From DASRWI01 sp035654655 (GTDB taxonomy: Bacteria > Bacteroidota > Ignavibacteria > Ignavibacteriales > Ignavibacteriaceae): a stretch of 64,000 bases of DNA. The stretch spans positions 20,192-84,191 of the forward strand of contig DASRWI010000018.1 of NCBI GenBank assembly GCA_035654655.1. The letters are read 5' to 3'. A program made the position numbers and the translations under genes. Under the pieces are notes generated by a model that saw nothing but the letters and a program-made list of their open reading frames with translations, was not told where the DNA came from and did no database searches. Of the stretch, positions 16,636 through 26,775 are shown piece by piece (position 1 is the first letter of the stretch; each line of letters opens with the position of its first letter).

Positions 16636-18261
16636 GTGTTTAATTCTATAACAATTTTTGATGCTTTAATAATTATAGCTTACTTGATAATAGTTTTAAG
16701 CTTAGGCTTATACTTTTCAAGAAAAAAAGAAAATAGCTATAGCGGATATTTCCTGGCAGGGAGAAGTCTTGGCTGGTTTACGGTCGGAATGTCAATTTTT
16801 GCAACTAACATATCGAGTGAACACTTCATTGGATTAGCCGGTTCAGCAGCATCAAGAGGTTTAGTTGTAGGTCAATTCGAATTAATGGCCATTTTTATAC
16901 TTGTCCTTTTAGGATGGGTAATCTCACCAATCTATCTAAAATCAGGAATTACAACCGTACCTGAATTTTTAGAACAGCGTTTTGATAGATCAAGCCGTAA
17001 AATTTTTGCAGCAATTTCAGTGGGGATGTACATTTTTACAAAAATATCTGTAACTCTTTTCGCAAGTGGAATACTCTTTAATAAAATCTTTGGAATTAAT
17101 ATCTATGCTTCAGCAATTATCATTGTTCTTATTACAGGAATTTATAGTGTAATTGGTGGTGCTGAAGCTGTAAGTAAGACTCATATTTTCCAAGGATTAT
17201 TAATGCTTGCCGGAGCGATGCTCCTTACTACCTTTGGTTTGCAAAAAGCAGGTGGTTTTGCCGGATTGCAGGAAAAATTACCTTCAGATTTTTTTACGAT
17301 GTTTAAACCAATTGCTGATGCAGATTATCCATGGACAGGAATTATTTTTGGTGCTCCAATAATTGCTTTCTGGTATTGGTGCACTGATACTTACATTGTT
17401 CAAAGATTACTTGGTGCACGTTCAATTGAAGATGCGCGAAGGGGTTCATTACTCGCTGCTTTCTTAAAAATTACTCCTATTTTCATTTTAGTTTTACCTG
17501 GTATCATTGCAGTTTGTCTATATCCGGAAATTAAAGGAGATGAAGCTTATCCTGTTCTGCTTGCAAGTGATATCATTCCAAGTGGGATTAAAGGAATTGT
17601 CCTGGCAGGTTTATTGGCAGCAATTATGTCATCATTAGCAAGTGCTTTCAATTCAGCTTCTGCAATTTTTACAAATGATTTTTATAAATTAAAACATCCT
17701 GAAGCTAATGATAGGAAATTAGTTTTAATTGGAAGATTATCAACTACTATTATAGTTATTGCTGCAATTTTATTTGTACCTATTGTTAAGATAATTAATG
17801 CACAAATTTATCTTTACTTACAAAGTGTACAGGCTTATGTAAGTCCTCCAATAACGGCAATTTTTATTTCAGGTTTATTCTTTAAAAGAGCTAATGCCAA
17901 AGGTGCATTTTGGACATTAATCATCGGTGAAATTATCGGCTTATCAAGATTATCTATGGATTTGCTTGTTAATATGAATATTCTAACATCACCGGCTCTA
18001 ATTGAATTTACGAAATTTAATTTTATGCATTTTGCTGTTGTACTTTTTGTAATTAGCTCAATTTTAATGGCTGTAATAAGCATAGCCACAGAAAATAAAC
18101 AGGAAAAAACTTCTAAAGTTCAACTGCTAATTGATGAATCACTTGCAGATATAAAGCTTGCTTTTACAAATTTTAGAACAAAAACAATTTTTCGTTCCAA
18201 TATATATTTCTCAATATTAATTTTATTAGTAATAATAGGAATATGGAGTTTATGGAACTAA
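16636..18261 (+). CDS. Sodium:solute symporter (SSS/SGLT-type), probable sugar carrier
   Basis: 541 residues, GTG start; no in-frame ATG precedes it, and the ATG at 16623 is in another frame and opens only a six-codon reading frame. About 14 hydrophobic segments. 'YFLAGRSLGWFTVGMSIFATNISSEHFIGLAGS' is typical of the SGLT-like branch and contains the Na+-site region. 'WYWCTDTYIVQRLLGA' and 'GLLAAIMSSLASAFNSASAIF' also match. Close families carry glucose, galactose or myo-inositol with Na+. It likely provides a second inner-membrane entry for sugar beside the FHS permease, under the same sigma-54 activator. Confidence 0.9.
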   Translation: MFNSITIFDALIIIAYLIIVLSLGLYFSRKKENSYSGYFLAGRSLGWFTVGMSIFATNISSEHFIGLAGSAASRGLVVGQFELMAIFILVLLGWVISPIYLKSGITTVPEFLEQRFDRSSRKIFAAISVGMYIFTKISVTLFASGILFNKIFGINIYASAIIIVLITGIYSVIGGAEAVSKTHIFQGLLMLAGAMLLTTFGLQKAGGFAGLQEKLPSDFFTMFKPIADADYPWTGIIFGAPIIAFWYWCTDTYIVQRLLGARSIEDARRGSLLAAFLKITPIFILVLPGIIAVCLYPEIKGDEAYPVLLASDIIPSGIKGIVLAGLLAAIMSSLASAFNSASAIFTNDFYKLKHPEANDRKLVLIGRLSTTIIVIAAILFVPIVKIINAQIYLYLQSVQAYVSPPITAIFISGLFFKRANAKGAFWTLIIGEIIGLSRLSMDLLVNMNILTSPALIEFTKFNFMHFAVVLFVISSILMAVISIATENKQEKTSKVQLLIDESLADIKLAFTNFRTKTIFRSNIYFSILILLVIIGIWSLWN

Positions 18262-18272
18262 AAATTAAAAAA

Positions 18273-18329
18273 GATTTTGGGAACAATTTAAACAAACAAA
18301 CAATGGTTTTGGTTTCCCATACCAAAATC
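18273..18329 (+). promoter_or_regulatory. Leader with two competing hairpins before the surface binding protein
   Basis: ACCAAAATC (18321-18329) can pair either with TTTTGGT (18307-18313) as a tight hairpin or with the farther GATTTTGG (18273-18280). A TTTCCC lies in the small loop and GGGAA lies next to the far arm, adding to the alternative. This looks like a mRNA switch or stabilising 5' structure, but there is no T-run terminator. It ends about 40 bases before the start codon. Confidence 0.35.
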
Positions 18330-18367
18330 AAAATTATAAATCACTGATAAATCATGGAGAGAAAAAT

Positions 18368-20833
18368 ATGAGAAAATTTTCTTTACTGATCCTATTCGTG
18401 GCATTCTCTGTAACTGTTTCTTTCGGACAGTTAATTGAAAGTTACGATAATTTACTTGATTCAACATATCAGGTAAGTGGCGAACAAACCAATAGGATAG
18501 ATATAAGCTTAAGTGCAGACCATCAAGAGGGCACAGGTGCTCTTTTAATGAAACCTTTTCTTGGTGCTTATCATCCTTGGGGTACCTTTGCTCAAATTAT
18601 TAAAAGAATTCCTGAAGGTGCACCAGAAATGGATTGGACAATTAACGATACTTTATCTATTTGGCTAAAGGTTGTTACTCCTCCAACTCATCCGGAATAT
18701 ATGGTATTCAGAATCCATATAGCTGATAGACCTACAGCATCTGACCCCGTTGAAGAATACATCTATGAACACGCAACTATTCTTGATGCTTCATCAGGCT
18801 GGGTAAATTTAAAAATTCCTTTGTTCGAAAGATGGACCGATGGCTCTGTTGTTCCTAATGATTCTGGTTTTGTAGTTGCTCCTAATAACTGGGGTGGTTT
18901 TACATATAATAATAGAAGATTAGACTACAATAAAATCATTGGTTTCAACATTGGTTTTATTACCTCTGGTTGGACAGATCCAGCTAACATTCCTGCTGAT
19001 TCTATGGAAGTAATTGTTGATGGATTAACAAGAACCGGAACAAGATCAATTCCTGCTATTATTTTTAATGGTGTAGCAATCCCATCAAATTTGGGTAATC
19101 CTTGGGCTTGGGGCCAATCTTCAATTTCAGTTGAAGTTGGCGGCGGTCCTGGCGGCGCTGCTCCAAATGCATTGAAATGGATTCAAGGTAATGAATGGAA
19201 TAATGGTTGGACAGGTTTTGGTTTTGATGTTACTCCCGGATTTAATTTAGCCGGTGCATGGGTACAGGATAGTTTAAAATTCCAATATAAAGCTGAAACT
19301 GGTGTTGGACCAATTAGAGCTCAATTTGAAACAGCAACTGCAAAAGTTGGAAAAGTATTTACTCCAATCGCTGATGGTCAATGGCATGAATATGCTCTTC
19401 GTTTAAGTGAATTTACTCCTCAAGATAATACTACAGGATTTGATTCTTCAAACGTTACTAAATTTGGATTTATGGCTGAAGCTTCAGCTATTGCCGGTAA
19501 AGTAGTTTACTTTACTAACGTTTGGACAGGTAACCCGGTATTTGATGTATTACCTCCAGTTGCTCCAACAAATGTTACTGTAAATGCTGGTACATATATT
19601 AATACAATCACCTGGTCAGATGTTCCAAATGAAACAAATGAAAAATATCATATATACTACAGTACCAGTCCTATTACTGATGTTACAGCTCCTGGTGTTG
19701 AAGTAGTGAAAATGAATATTGCTGGTGGTGTTAATTTATTTGACCATATGTTAATTGCTCCAGCTACAGACCAAGCAGTTACTTATTATTATGCAATTTC
19801 CTGTACAGATGATGCTGGAAACAATGGTCCTTTAAGTGATAATTCAGCAGCTATAACTAATACAGCAAAAGGTTATGCAACAATTTCTAAAACTGCACCA
19901 ACCAGTTTTGTTGCTGATGGTAACTTACAAGAATTCTTATTCATTACTCCACAAGTTATGAAATCATCAGATGGTTCCGGTTACATTGTAACCAATACTA
20001 CCATTACTGGAGATGCTGACCTTTCTGCAAAATCATACGTAGCATTTGATAATGATTATTTATATGTTGGTATGGATATAACAGATGATATCGTTACATT
20101 CGTTCCTGGTAATACAACTTACTTAAACGATTGCCCTGATTTATTCATCGGTTTATATAATGCTCACGGTGCTCCTCATAGTGGTCTTCAAAGAGGTGCT
20201 GAACCAGATTATCATTTCCGTTTCGCAAAAGATAGATTAATGATTGATGGTGGAAAAGATAGTATCTTAATCCCTGGTACCAACTATTTCTGGGGTGAAC
20301 AATTCCCTTCAGGTTATGTTGTTGAAGCCAAAATTTCTTTAAGTGATTTAGCAGCACTAACAGGAGATAACCGTTTTTATCCAGTTGAAGGAATGAGATT
20401 ACCTTTAGATTATGCTATCAATGATGCTGATGGTGCCAACAGAGAAGGTATCTTAACATATTCACCTTACAATGAAGATTTATCATATCAAACTGTAAGT
20501 AGATGGTTATATACCTGGATTGGTAATGCATGGAATCCAGTTGGTGTTAATGAAGAATTAACTAAATCATATACATATGCACTTTCACAGAACTATCCTA
20601 ATCCTTTCAATCCTGCAACACGCATTCAATATTCATTAAAGAATGATGGTGTTACATCTATAAAGGTTTATGATGTAGTTGGTCGTGAAGTTGCTACAGT
20701 TCTTAATGAGTTCCAAAATGCAGGAACACACGAAATTAATTTTAACGCATCAAAATTAACAAGTGGTGTTTATTTCTATAAGATAGTATCAGGTTCTTAC
20801 TCAGAAGTTAAGAAAATGGTTCTACTTAAGTAA
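18368..20833 (+). CDS. Multidomain T9SS-exported carbohydrate-binding surface protein
   Basis: 821 residues; GGAGAG ribosome site before the ATG. Signal peptide 1-20. Two beta-sandwich, galactose-binding-like regions (about 25-225 and 235-395, each ending with a 'VDGLTRTG' or 'FTNVWTGNP' strand). A fibronectin-III-like domain (about 400-500, 'APTNVTV', 'NTITWSDV'). A CBM9-like domain (about 510-715, 'YVAFDNDYLYVGMDITDD'). Then a T9SS type A domain ('QNYPNPFNPATRIQYSL'). There is no catalytic motif, so it probably captures glycan at the cell surface, the job done by SusE/SusF-like proteins in Bacteroides. It is first in the cluster that continues with the TBDR. A palindrome follows its stop codon and may let it be expressed more strongly than the genes behind it. 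Confidence 0.78.
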   Translation: MRKFSLLILFVAFSVTVSFGQLIESYDNLLDSTYQVSGEQTNRIDISLSADHQEGTGALLMKPFLGAYHPWGTFAQIIKRIPEGAPEMDWTINDTLSIWLKVVTPPTHPEYMVFRIHIADRPTASDPVEEYIYEHATILDASSGWVNLKIPLFERWTDGSVVPNDSGFVVAPNNWGGFTYNNRRLDYNKIIGFNIGFITSGWTDPANIPADSMEVIVDGLTRTGTRSIPAIIFNGVAIPSNLGNPWAWGQSSISVEVGGGPGGAAPNALKWIQGNEWNNGWTGFGFDVTPGFNLAGAWVQDSLKFQYKAETGVGPIRAQFETATAKVGKVFTPIADGQWHEYALRLSEFTPQDNTTGFDSSNVTKFGFMAEASAIAGKVVYFTNVWTGNPVFDVLPPVAPTNVTVNAGTYINTITWSDVPNETNEKYHIYYSTSPITDVTAPGVEVVKMNIAGGVNLFDHMLIAPATDQAVTYYYAISCTDDAGNNGPLSDNSAAITNTAKGYATISKTAPTSFVADGNLQEFLFITPQVMKSSDGSGYIVTNTTITGDADLSAKSYVAFDNDYLYVGMDITDDIVTFVPGNTTYLNDCPDLFIGLYNAHGAPHSGLQRGAEPDYHFRFAKDRLMIDGGKDSILIPGTNYFWGEQFPSGYVVEAKISLSDLAALTGDNRFYPVEGMRLPLDYAINDADGANREGILTYSPYNEDLSYQTVSRWLYTWIGNAWNPVGVNEELTKSYTYALSQNYPNPFNPATRIQYSLKNDGVTSIKVYDVVGREVATVLNEFQNAGTHEINFNASKLTSGVYFYKIVSGSYSEVKKMVLLK

Positions 20834-20842
20834 TGTTTCTAA

Positions 20843-20868
20843 GGTACAGCGTCAATTGACGCTGTACC
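20843..20868. terminator. Perfect 26-bp palindrome between surface protein and TBDR genes
   Basis: GGTACAGCGTC (20843-20853) pairs with its exact complement at 20858-20868 around AATT; the whole 26 bases are self-complementary. It is GC-richer than its surroundings and is followed by GTTTTGTTTG, a weak T tract. It lies 9 bases after one stop codon and 35 bases before the next start. It probably acts as a leaky terminator or a 3'-end mRNA stabiliser. Confidence 0.6.
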
Positions 20869-20903
20869 GTTTTGTTTGAAATTATAATATCTGGAATAGA
20901 ACA

Positions 20904-23645
20904 ATGAATAAAATTTACAGGAACAATTCTTCTAAGGTTATAGCTAAAATAACTATAGTTTTGTTTTTCTTATTGGTTACTCAAAATTTGTTTGCAGGAA
21001 CTACCGGAAAACTTACCGGTAAAGTTATTGATGCAACTACTAATGAACCAGTAATCGGAGCAAACGTTATTATTGAAGGTACTTATTATGGTGCCGCAGC
21101 AGATATAAATGGAAATTTTACAATAAGTAGTATCCCTCCGGGAGAATACAGAGTAATTGCTTCCTCAATTGGTTATCAAACAGTAATTACTGAAAAAGTT
21201 TTAATAAAAATAGACTTAACAACAAGATTAGATGTCAAGTTAGGTCAAACTGCTGTAAGTGTAAGTAAAGAAATTGTTGTTACAGCTGAACGTTCTTTAG
21301 TCCAAAAAGACCTTACAAATACATCTGCAACAATTACGGCTAATGATATTAAAATGATGCCGGTTGAAGAGGTTGGACAAATTATTAATCTTCAAGCAGG
21401 TGTTCAACGTGCAGCTGATGGTGGATTCCACTTTAGAGGTGGTCGTTCAAATGAAGTATCTTTCCTTATTGATGGTATTCCAGTTACTGATGCTTTTAAT
21501 GGAGGTATTGGCGTTGAAATAAATAACTCAACCATTCGCCAGATGGAAATAATAAGCGGTACATTCAATGCTGAATATGGTCAGGCAATGTCTGGAGTTG
21601 TTAATATTGTTACTCAGGAAGGTTCACCAACTAGAATATCCGGAAATGTCTCAGGATATGTAGGCAGCTATTTTACTACTCACAAAGATATTTTTCAAAA
21701 TCTTGACCTTTTTGATAATTTTAATTCTGTTAATGCAATCCCAACTAATAATTTACAATTTAGTCTGGATGGACCTTTAGGAATATCAAGCTTGACATTC
21801 TTTGTTACAGGAAGATATTTTGAAAATAAAGGTTATTTATATGGTAGAAGAGATTACAATGTTTGGGATGATGTTCCTTTTTATCCAATCCCTAATGACA
21901 ACACTTTTTGGATTCCAAGAAATACCGGAGATGGTAAATATGTTTCAATGAATCCTGAAAGAAGAATTTCTTTTAATGGAAAAGTAACATATTCATTACC
22001 GGAAGTTAAATTATCTTATAGTTATTTCTTTGATGATGGTTTTAATAAATATTATGACCATAATTTTTCCCGTACTCCGGATGGAACTTTAAATCATTAT
22101 AGAAATAATTACATCCACAATGTACAGATTTCACATTATCCATCTCAAAATACTTTGCAGACTTTAAAATTTTCATCCAATCTTTACAAGTATAGAGGAT
22201 ATTTATACAAAGACCCTTATGATTCAAGATATGTTGATCCTCAGCAGGGTGTAGCTTTAACAAACTATACTTTCCGTTCAGGTGGAAATGCTGGTAATAG
22301 ATATGACAGGTCAACTTTAACTTATATTACACAATATCAGTTATCATCTCAGATTACTACTGAACATAAACTTGGTGTTGGAGTTGAAGCTAAAATTCAT
22401 AAGATATTTAATCAGTTTACTAATATGTACAATGCAACTGATGGAGTATTAGATTCTTTAGGGAATAAAATTTTTACTTTGGCTTATATGCCTTTAGGTA
22501 CTTTACAACATCAGGCTTATACAAAAAAACCTCTTGAGTTATCAGGTTATGTTCAAGATAAGATGGAATATGATATTATGATTATTAATGCTGGTGTAAG
22601 ATTTGATTATTTTGATCCAAATTCTTCATTGCCATTAGATTTGAAGAATCCTTCAGGTAATCCAAACTTCCCTGGATATAATCAATTAAGAAAAGCTGAC
22701 CCAAAGTTCCAGATAAGTCCAAGAATTGGTGCTTCATTTCCAATTACTGATCAGGGAATTTTACGTTTCTCATATGGACACTTTTTCCAGATACCTAATT
22801 TTGAAAACTTATATACTAATTCTGATTTCCTAATAAATCCGGGTCAATCTTTATCTTCTGTAATGGGTAATCCAGATTTGAAAGCTCAGAAAACTGTAAT
22901 GTATGAAATAGGTCTTCAACAAGTATTGTTCACAAACTTTGTACTTAACTTCTCACTGTACTACAGAGATATTAGAAATCTATTGGGTATGGAGATTGTC
23001 AATACTTATGAAGGTTTTAAATATGGAAGATTTATTAACAGAGATTATGGAAATGTTAGAGGTTTCTTAGTAACTCTTGATAAACGTTTTGCAGATTACT
23101 TCAGTGCTAAAATAGATTATACATATCAGATTGCTGAAGGTAATGCTTCGGACCCATATTCTGCTTATAATAACAACCAAACTAATCCTCCGATTGAGGA
23201 AGCAAAAACTGTTGTCCCCTTAGATTGGGATCAGAGATCAACACTTAATTTATCAGTTAACGTTGGTGAACCTGGTGACTGGATTGTTGGATTTATATTC
23301 CAATATGGTTCAGGTTGGCCTTATACTGAAGATGTTAAAGTTTCTAAAGGTGTAAGATTTGAAAATGGTGGTGTTAAACCTCCAACTTATAATCTTGATT
23401 TAAGAATTGAAAAAGTATTTGAAGTGGCAGGAATAAATGTTAATACCTTCTTGTTAGTTTATAATTTACTTGATATTAAAAATGAATATGGTGTTTATGC
23501 AACAACCGGTCGTGCTAATGTAGATTTGAATACAAAATATGCTGGCGAAATTGTTGGATTAAATACTATACAGGAATATATAAACAACCCTGGTATGTAC
23601 TCTGCACCAAGAGAAATCAGACTGGGATTCGGATTTGGATTTTAG
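20904..23645 (+). CDS. TonB-dependent receptor with carboxypeptidase-regulatory-like N-domain (module 1)
   Basis: 913 residues. Signal peptide (about 10-32), then a CarboxypepD_reg-like domain ('GKLTGKVIDATTNEPVIGANV'). The plug domain has 'EEVGQIINLQAGVQ', 'FHFRGGRSNEVSFLIDGIPV' and 'EYGQAMSGVVNIVTQEG'. The C-terminal beta-barrel ends in 'PREIRLGFGFGF', with the aromatic last residue used for outer-membrane insertion. By analogy with SusC it should import oligosaccharides. However, no SusD gene lies beside it; the next gene encodes a FlgD-tailed secreted protein. It is at the head of genes for beta-glucan enzymes. Confidence 0.9.
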   Translation: MNKIYRNNSSKVIAKITIVLFFLLVTQNLFAGTTGKLTGKVIDATTNEPVIGANVIIEGTYYGAAADINGNFTISSIPPGEYRVIASSIGYQTVITEKVLIKIDLTTRLDVKLGQTAVSVSKEIVVTAERSLVQKDLTNTSATITANDIKMMPVEEVGQIINLQAGVQRAADGGFHFRGGRSNEVSFLIDGIPVTDAFNGGIGVEINNSTIRQMEIISGTFNAEYGQAMSGVVNIVTQEGSPTRISGNVSGYVGSYFTTHKDIFQNLDLFDNFNSVNAIPTNNLQFSLDGPLGISSLTFFVTGRYFENKGYLYGRRDYNVWDDVPFYPIPNDNTFWIPRNTGDGKYVSMNPERRISFNGKVTYSLPEVKLSYSYFFDDGFNKYYDHNFSRTPDGTLNHYRNNYIHNVQISHYPSQNTLQTLKFSSNLYKYRGYLYKDPYDSRYVDPQQGVALTNYTFRSGGNAGNRYDRSTLTYITQYQLSSQITTEHKLGVGVEAKIHKIFNQFTNMYNATDGVLDSLGNKIFTLAYMPLGTLQHQAYTKKPLELSGYVQDKMEYDIMIINAGVRFDYFDPNSSLPLDLKNPSGNPNFPGYNQLRKADPKFQISPRIGASFPITDQGILRFSYGHFFQIPNFENLYTNSDFLINPGQSLSSVMGNPDLKAQKTVMYEIGLQQVLFTNFVLNFSLYYRDIRNLLGMEIVNTYEGFKYGRFINRDYGNVRGFLVTLDKRFADYFSAKIDYTYQIAEGNASDPYSAYNNNQTNPPIEEAKTVVPLDWDQRSTLNLSVNVGEPGDWIVGFIFQYGSGWPYTEDVKVSKGVRFENGGVKPPTYNLDLRIEKVFEVAGINVNTFLLVYNLLDIKNEYGVYATTGRANVDLNTKYAGEIVGLNTIQEYINNPGMYSAPREIRLGFGFGF

Positions 23646-23657
23646 GAGACAATATAA

Positions 23658-26600
23658 ATGATTAAAAGAATAATTTTTGTTTTTGTAATTTCTTGTATAT
23701 CAATCTATGCACAGCTTGATCCTCAAATACAAAAATATAGAGATGAACCTAAAGGTGATATCCAGTACCGTAGAGAAGGTATAATGGATGGCAACCTCGT
23801 TAGAACTTTATATTATAATAACGGTGAAGTTGGTCAATGGCCTCATCAACCTTCTGGAGAATGGCCAAAAGGTTCAGGACATTCATATCTTGATGGTGTT
23901 GCTACTCTTATAGCTACGGAAATTACTGCACCTGGAAATAATCAAGTTGTTCATCCACTTGAAACTTCTTACAGGGAATGGATGGATCCACAACCTCCAA
24001 TTGGTTTGGTAAAATGGGGTTTGGAACCTATCCCGGGATATATAAATCCTCAATCAAAAAAACCGGCATTAAACACAGACCCTTCAACATGGCCTTCATA
24101 TTGGTCTGATGCATTGTCATTAACTCCAGAATGGAATGGTTACTGGTATGGATATTTTGGAAGAGGAGTAACCAACTCTGACTTTGAAACTTTCTTCGCA
24201 ATGGATGACTCCAAAGATGAAGAATTTAAGAGATTACCATATAGTTATTATCCTTTAGCTTCAGATAGTATGAGAGGCGGCTTGGGATTAAGAGTTGAAA
24301 TCAGAGGATTCCAATGGTCTCACGTTTTGGCTGAAGATATAATTTTCTGGCATTATGACATTGTAAATATATCTGATTATGATTATCCACTTTCTGCATT
24401 TGGTTTTTATACAGATTGCGGTGTTGGTGGTACTAACGATAGTGAAGATGATAATGCTGCTTATGATACCAGACTTGACCTTGCTTATGCTTATGATAGT
24501 AATGGTTTAGGTGTACCTGATGCCTGGAAGACTGGTTATTATGGATATGCATATCTTGAAAGTCCAGGTAATTGGAGCAATGGTTTTGATGATGATCAGG
24601 ATGGAATGATTGATGAAAAAAGAGATGACGGTATAGATAACGACCACGATTGGGTTGGTTATATGGATTTAAATGGTAATGGTAAGTGGGATGCAGACCA
24701 AAATGAACCTTTGAATAACGATGTTGGATATGATGGTGTTGGTCCTTTTGATCCTCAATATAATGGTCCTGATGCAGGTGAAGGTGATGGAATTCCTACT
24801 AATGGTGAACCTAACTACGATAAAACTGATAAAGACGAATCTGACCAGATTGGTTTGACATCAGTTGCTATTTACAAATTAGGTCAAGGCGGTACCGGTG
24901 GTGGATGGGCAAAAGATGATGAAGCTATGTGGTTAAAAATGAGTTCAGCAACTTTTGATACTTCCATTCAAAGATCAAATATTTCGATGGTATTTGCGAG
25001 CGGTTTGTTCCCGTTAAAAGCAGGACAGAGAGAAAGATTCTCAATGGCATTAGTATTTGGTGAAAATCTTGAAGATATTATTTTTAATAAAGAAACCGTT
25101 CAGCAAATTTACAATGCTAACTATAACTTTTCTAAACCCCCTTACAAACCAAAATTAACAGCAATTCCCGGTGATGGTAAAGTTTTATTATACTGGGATA
25201 AGATAGCTGAACAATCAAGAGATCCTTTCTTGGGATATCAGGATAATGATCCTACAAAAGGTTATAAGAAAGACTTTGAAGGTTATTTAGTTTATAGAAG
25301 TACTGAAGCAGAATTTACAGATATTAAAATTATAACTGATTCAAAAGGATCTCCAATTTATTGGAAACCAATAGCTCAGTTTGATTTAATTGATTCTATT
25401 AAAGGTCCTGATCCTGTTGGTATAAACGGTGCAAGATTTTGGAGAGGTAGTAATACAGGACTTCAAAATGCTTATATCGATGAAGATGTACAAAATGGTC
25501 AAAGATATTATTATGCATTAGTTTCTTATGATATGGGTGACCCTAATAAAGGTACAGCAGGACTGCAGCCATCAGAATGTACAAAAATCATTAGTGAAGA
25601 TTTTTCCGGTAATATACAATTTATCGATATCAACTGTGCAGTTGTAACTCCTAATGCCCCTGCTGCAGGTTATGTTGCTCCACAAATAGTTGGTGATGTA
25701 AGCAGAGTTTCTGAAGGATTAGGAACAGGTTCATTAAATGTTATGGTATTTAATCCTTCTTTAATTCAGAGTAATGCAAGTTATCAAATAAGTTTTACTT
25801 CTGTTGCAGATAGTTTTCCATCATATCATACTCAATCTTATAGCATTATTAGAACAAAAGATGGAGTTGTTGATACTTTAGAAAGAAATCTAGACAGTAC
25901 ATTTATGGGTGCTGAAAAATTCAGTCCTCCTTTTGATGGAATGACTTTATCTGTAGTGAATAATCCTAAAATTACAGTTGATACTTCAGGTTGGTTAGTT
26001 GGTACAAGTAATTTGAGAATAGATGTTAATGCAAATGCAGCTCAGGACCAAATTACCAAAATGTTGCCTTGGCCAGCTGATTATGAATTAACCTGGTATG
26101 ACCAAATAGTAGATACAACTATTTATACAAAGATTCCAATTAATGTTAAAGCAAAGAATCTTACAACAGGCCAGGATGTAGAAATTTCATTAAGAGATTT
26201 TGATAGGTCTGCATCATTAACAATGGGAGATACAATTCAGATTATTGAATTCGTTGGTCCTCAATCAGTTGCAAATTATCGTGTGGCCTGGAATATTTCT
26301 TATAGATACCCTCTGTTTGGAGATGCTGAATTACCAAAAGGAGGAGATAAATATTTTATAAGAACAAACAAACCTTTTAAGACAGATGATAAGTTTGTAT
26401 TCTCTACAAAATCTGTTTCCTTAGATAAGGATTTAGCAAAAACTCAATTGAATAAAATAAATGTTGTGCCTAATCCTTATTTAGGTGCTGCAACCTGGGA
26501 AAGAAAAAATCTAAACTCTACAGGAAGAGGAGATAGAAAGATTGATTTTATTAATCTTCCTCCACAGTGTACTGTTAGAATATATACTATGGCTGGTTCA

Positions 26601-26762
26601 TTAGTTAAAACCTTATACAAAGAAGATAATTTATCAGATGGTACATTATCCTGGGATTTAATTACTGAAGATGGAATGGATATAGCTTACGGAATCTATA
26701 TTTATCACGTTGATGCTCCCGGTATAGGTGAACACATTGGCAAATTTGCAGTAATTAAGTAG
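23658..26762 (+). CDS. Large secreted protein with FlgD-like C-terminus, partner of the TBDR (module 1)
   Basis: 1034 residues, no named family I can recall. Signal peptide 1-18. A long N-terminal region is rich in aromatic and acidic residues. An Asp/Asn-rich stretch at about 310-400 has calcium-loop-like motifs ('DDDQDGMIDE', 'DLNGNGKWDAD'). A fibronectin-III-like domain with an insertion follows at about 500-640 ('KPKLTAIPGDGKVLLYWDK', 'GYLVYRST'). The C-terminal about 100 residues are FlgD-like ('VVPNPYLG', 'NLPPQCTVRIYTMAGSLVKTL', 'AYGIYIYHV') and end in 'GKFAVIK', like a variant T9SS sorting domain. It starts 12 bases after the TBDR and precedes the PorV-like gene. The 611-residue protein at 58988 shares the fibronectin and FlgD-like parts. 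I infer a surface-exposed partner of the TBDR that may take the place of SusD. Confidence 0.6.
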   Translation: MIKRIIFVFVISCISIYAQLDPQIQKYRDEPKGDIQYRREGIMDGNLVRTLYYNNGEVGQWPHQPSGEWPKGSGHSYLDGVATLIATEITAPGNNQVVHPLETSYREWMDPQPPIGLVKWGLEPIPGYINPQSKKPALNTDPSTWPSYWSDALSLTPEWNGYWYGYFGRGVTNSDFETFFAMDDSKDEEFKRLPYSYYPLASDSMRGGLGLRVEIRGFQWSHVLAEDIIFWHYDIVNISDYDYPLSAFGFYTDCGVGGTNDSEDDNAAYDTRLDLAYAYDSNGLGVPDAWKTGYYGYAYLESPGNWSNGFDDDQDGMIDEKRDDGIDNDHDWVGYMDLNGNGKWDADQNEPLNNDVGYDGVGPFDPQYNGPDAGEGDGIPTNGEPNYDKTDKDESDQIGLTSVAIYKLGQGGTGGGWAKDDEAMWLKMSSATFDTSIQRSNISMVFASGLFPLKAGQRERFSMALVFGENLEDIIFNKETVQQIYNANYNFSKPPYKPKLTAIPGDGKVLLYWDKIAEQSRDPFLGYQDNDPTKGYKKDFEGYLVYRSTEAEFTDIKIITDSKGSPIYWKPIAQFDLIDSIKGPDPVGINGARFWRGSNTGLQNAYIDEDVQNGQRYYYALVSYDMGDPNKGTAGLQPSECTKIISEDFSGNIQFIDINCAVVTPNAPAAGYVAPQIVGDVSRVSEGLGTGSLNVMVFNPSLIQSNASYQISFTSVADSFPSYHTQSYSIIRTKDGVVDTLERNLDSTFMGAEKFSPPFDGMTLSVVNNPKITVDTSGWLVGTSNLRIDVNANAAQDQITKMLPWPADYELTWYDQIVDTTIYTKIPINVKAKNLTTGQDVEISLRDFDRSASLTMGDTIQIIEFVGPQSVANYRVAWNISYRYPLFGDAELPKGGDKYFIRTNKPFKTDDKFVFSTKSVSLDKDLAKTQLNKINVVPNPYLGAATWERKNLNSTGRGDRKIDFINLPPQCTVRIYTMAGSLVKTLYKEDNLSDGTLSWDLITEDGMDIAYGIYIYHVDAPGIGEHIGKFAVIK

Positions 26763-26775
26763 TGGAGAAATAAAA

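Noticed and set aside
16623..16643. Six-codon upstream reading frame before the SSS carrier
   Set aside because: It has no ribosome site and is probably chance; the GTG at 16636 overlaps it.
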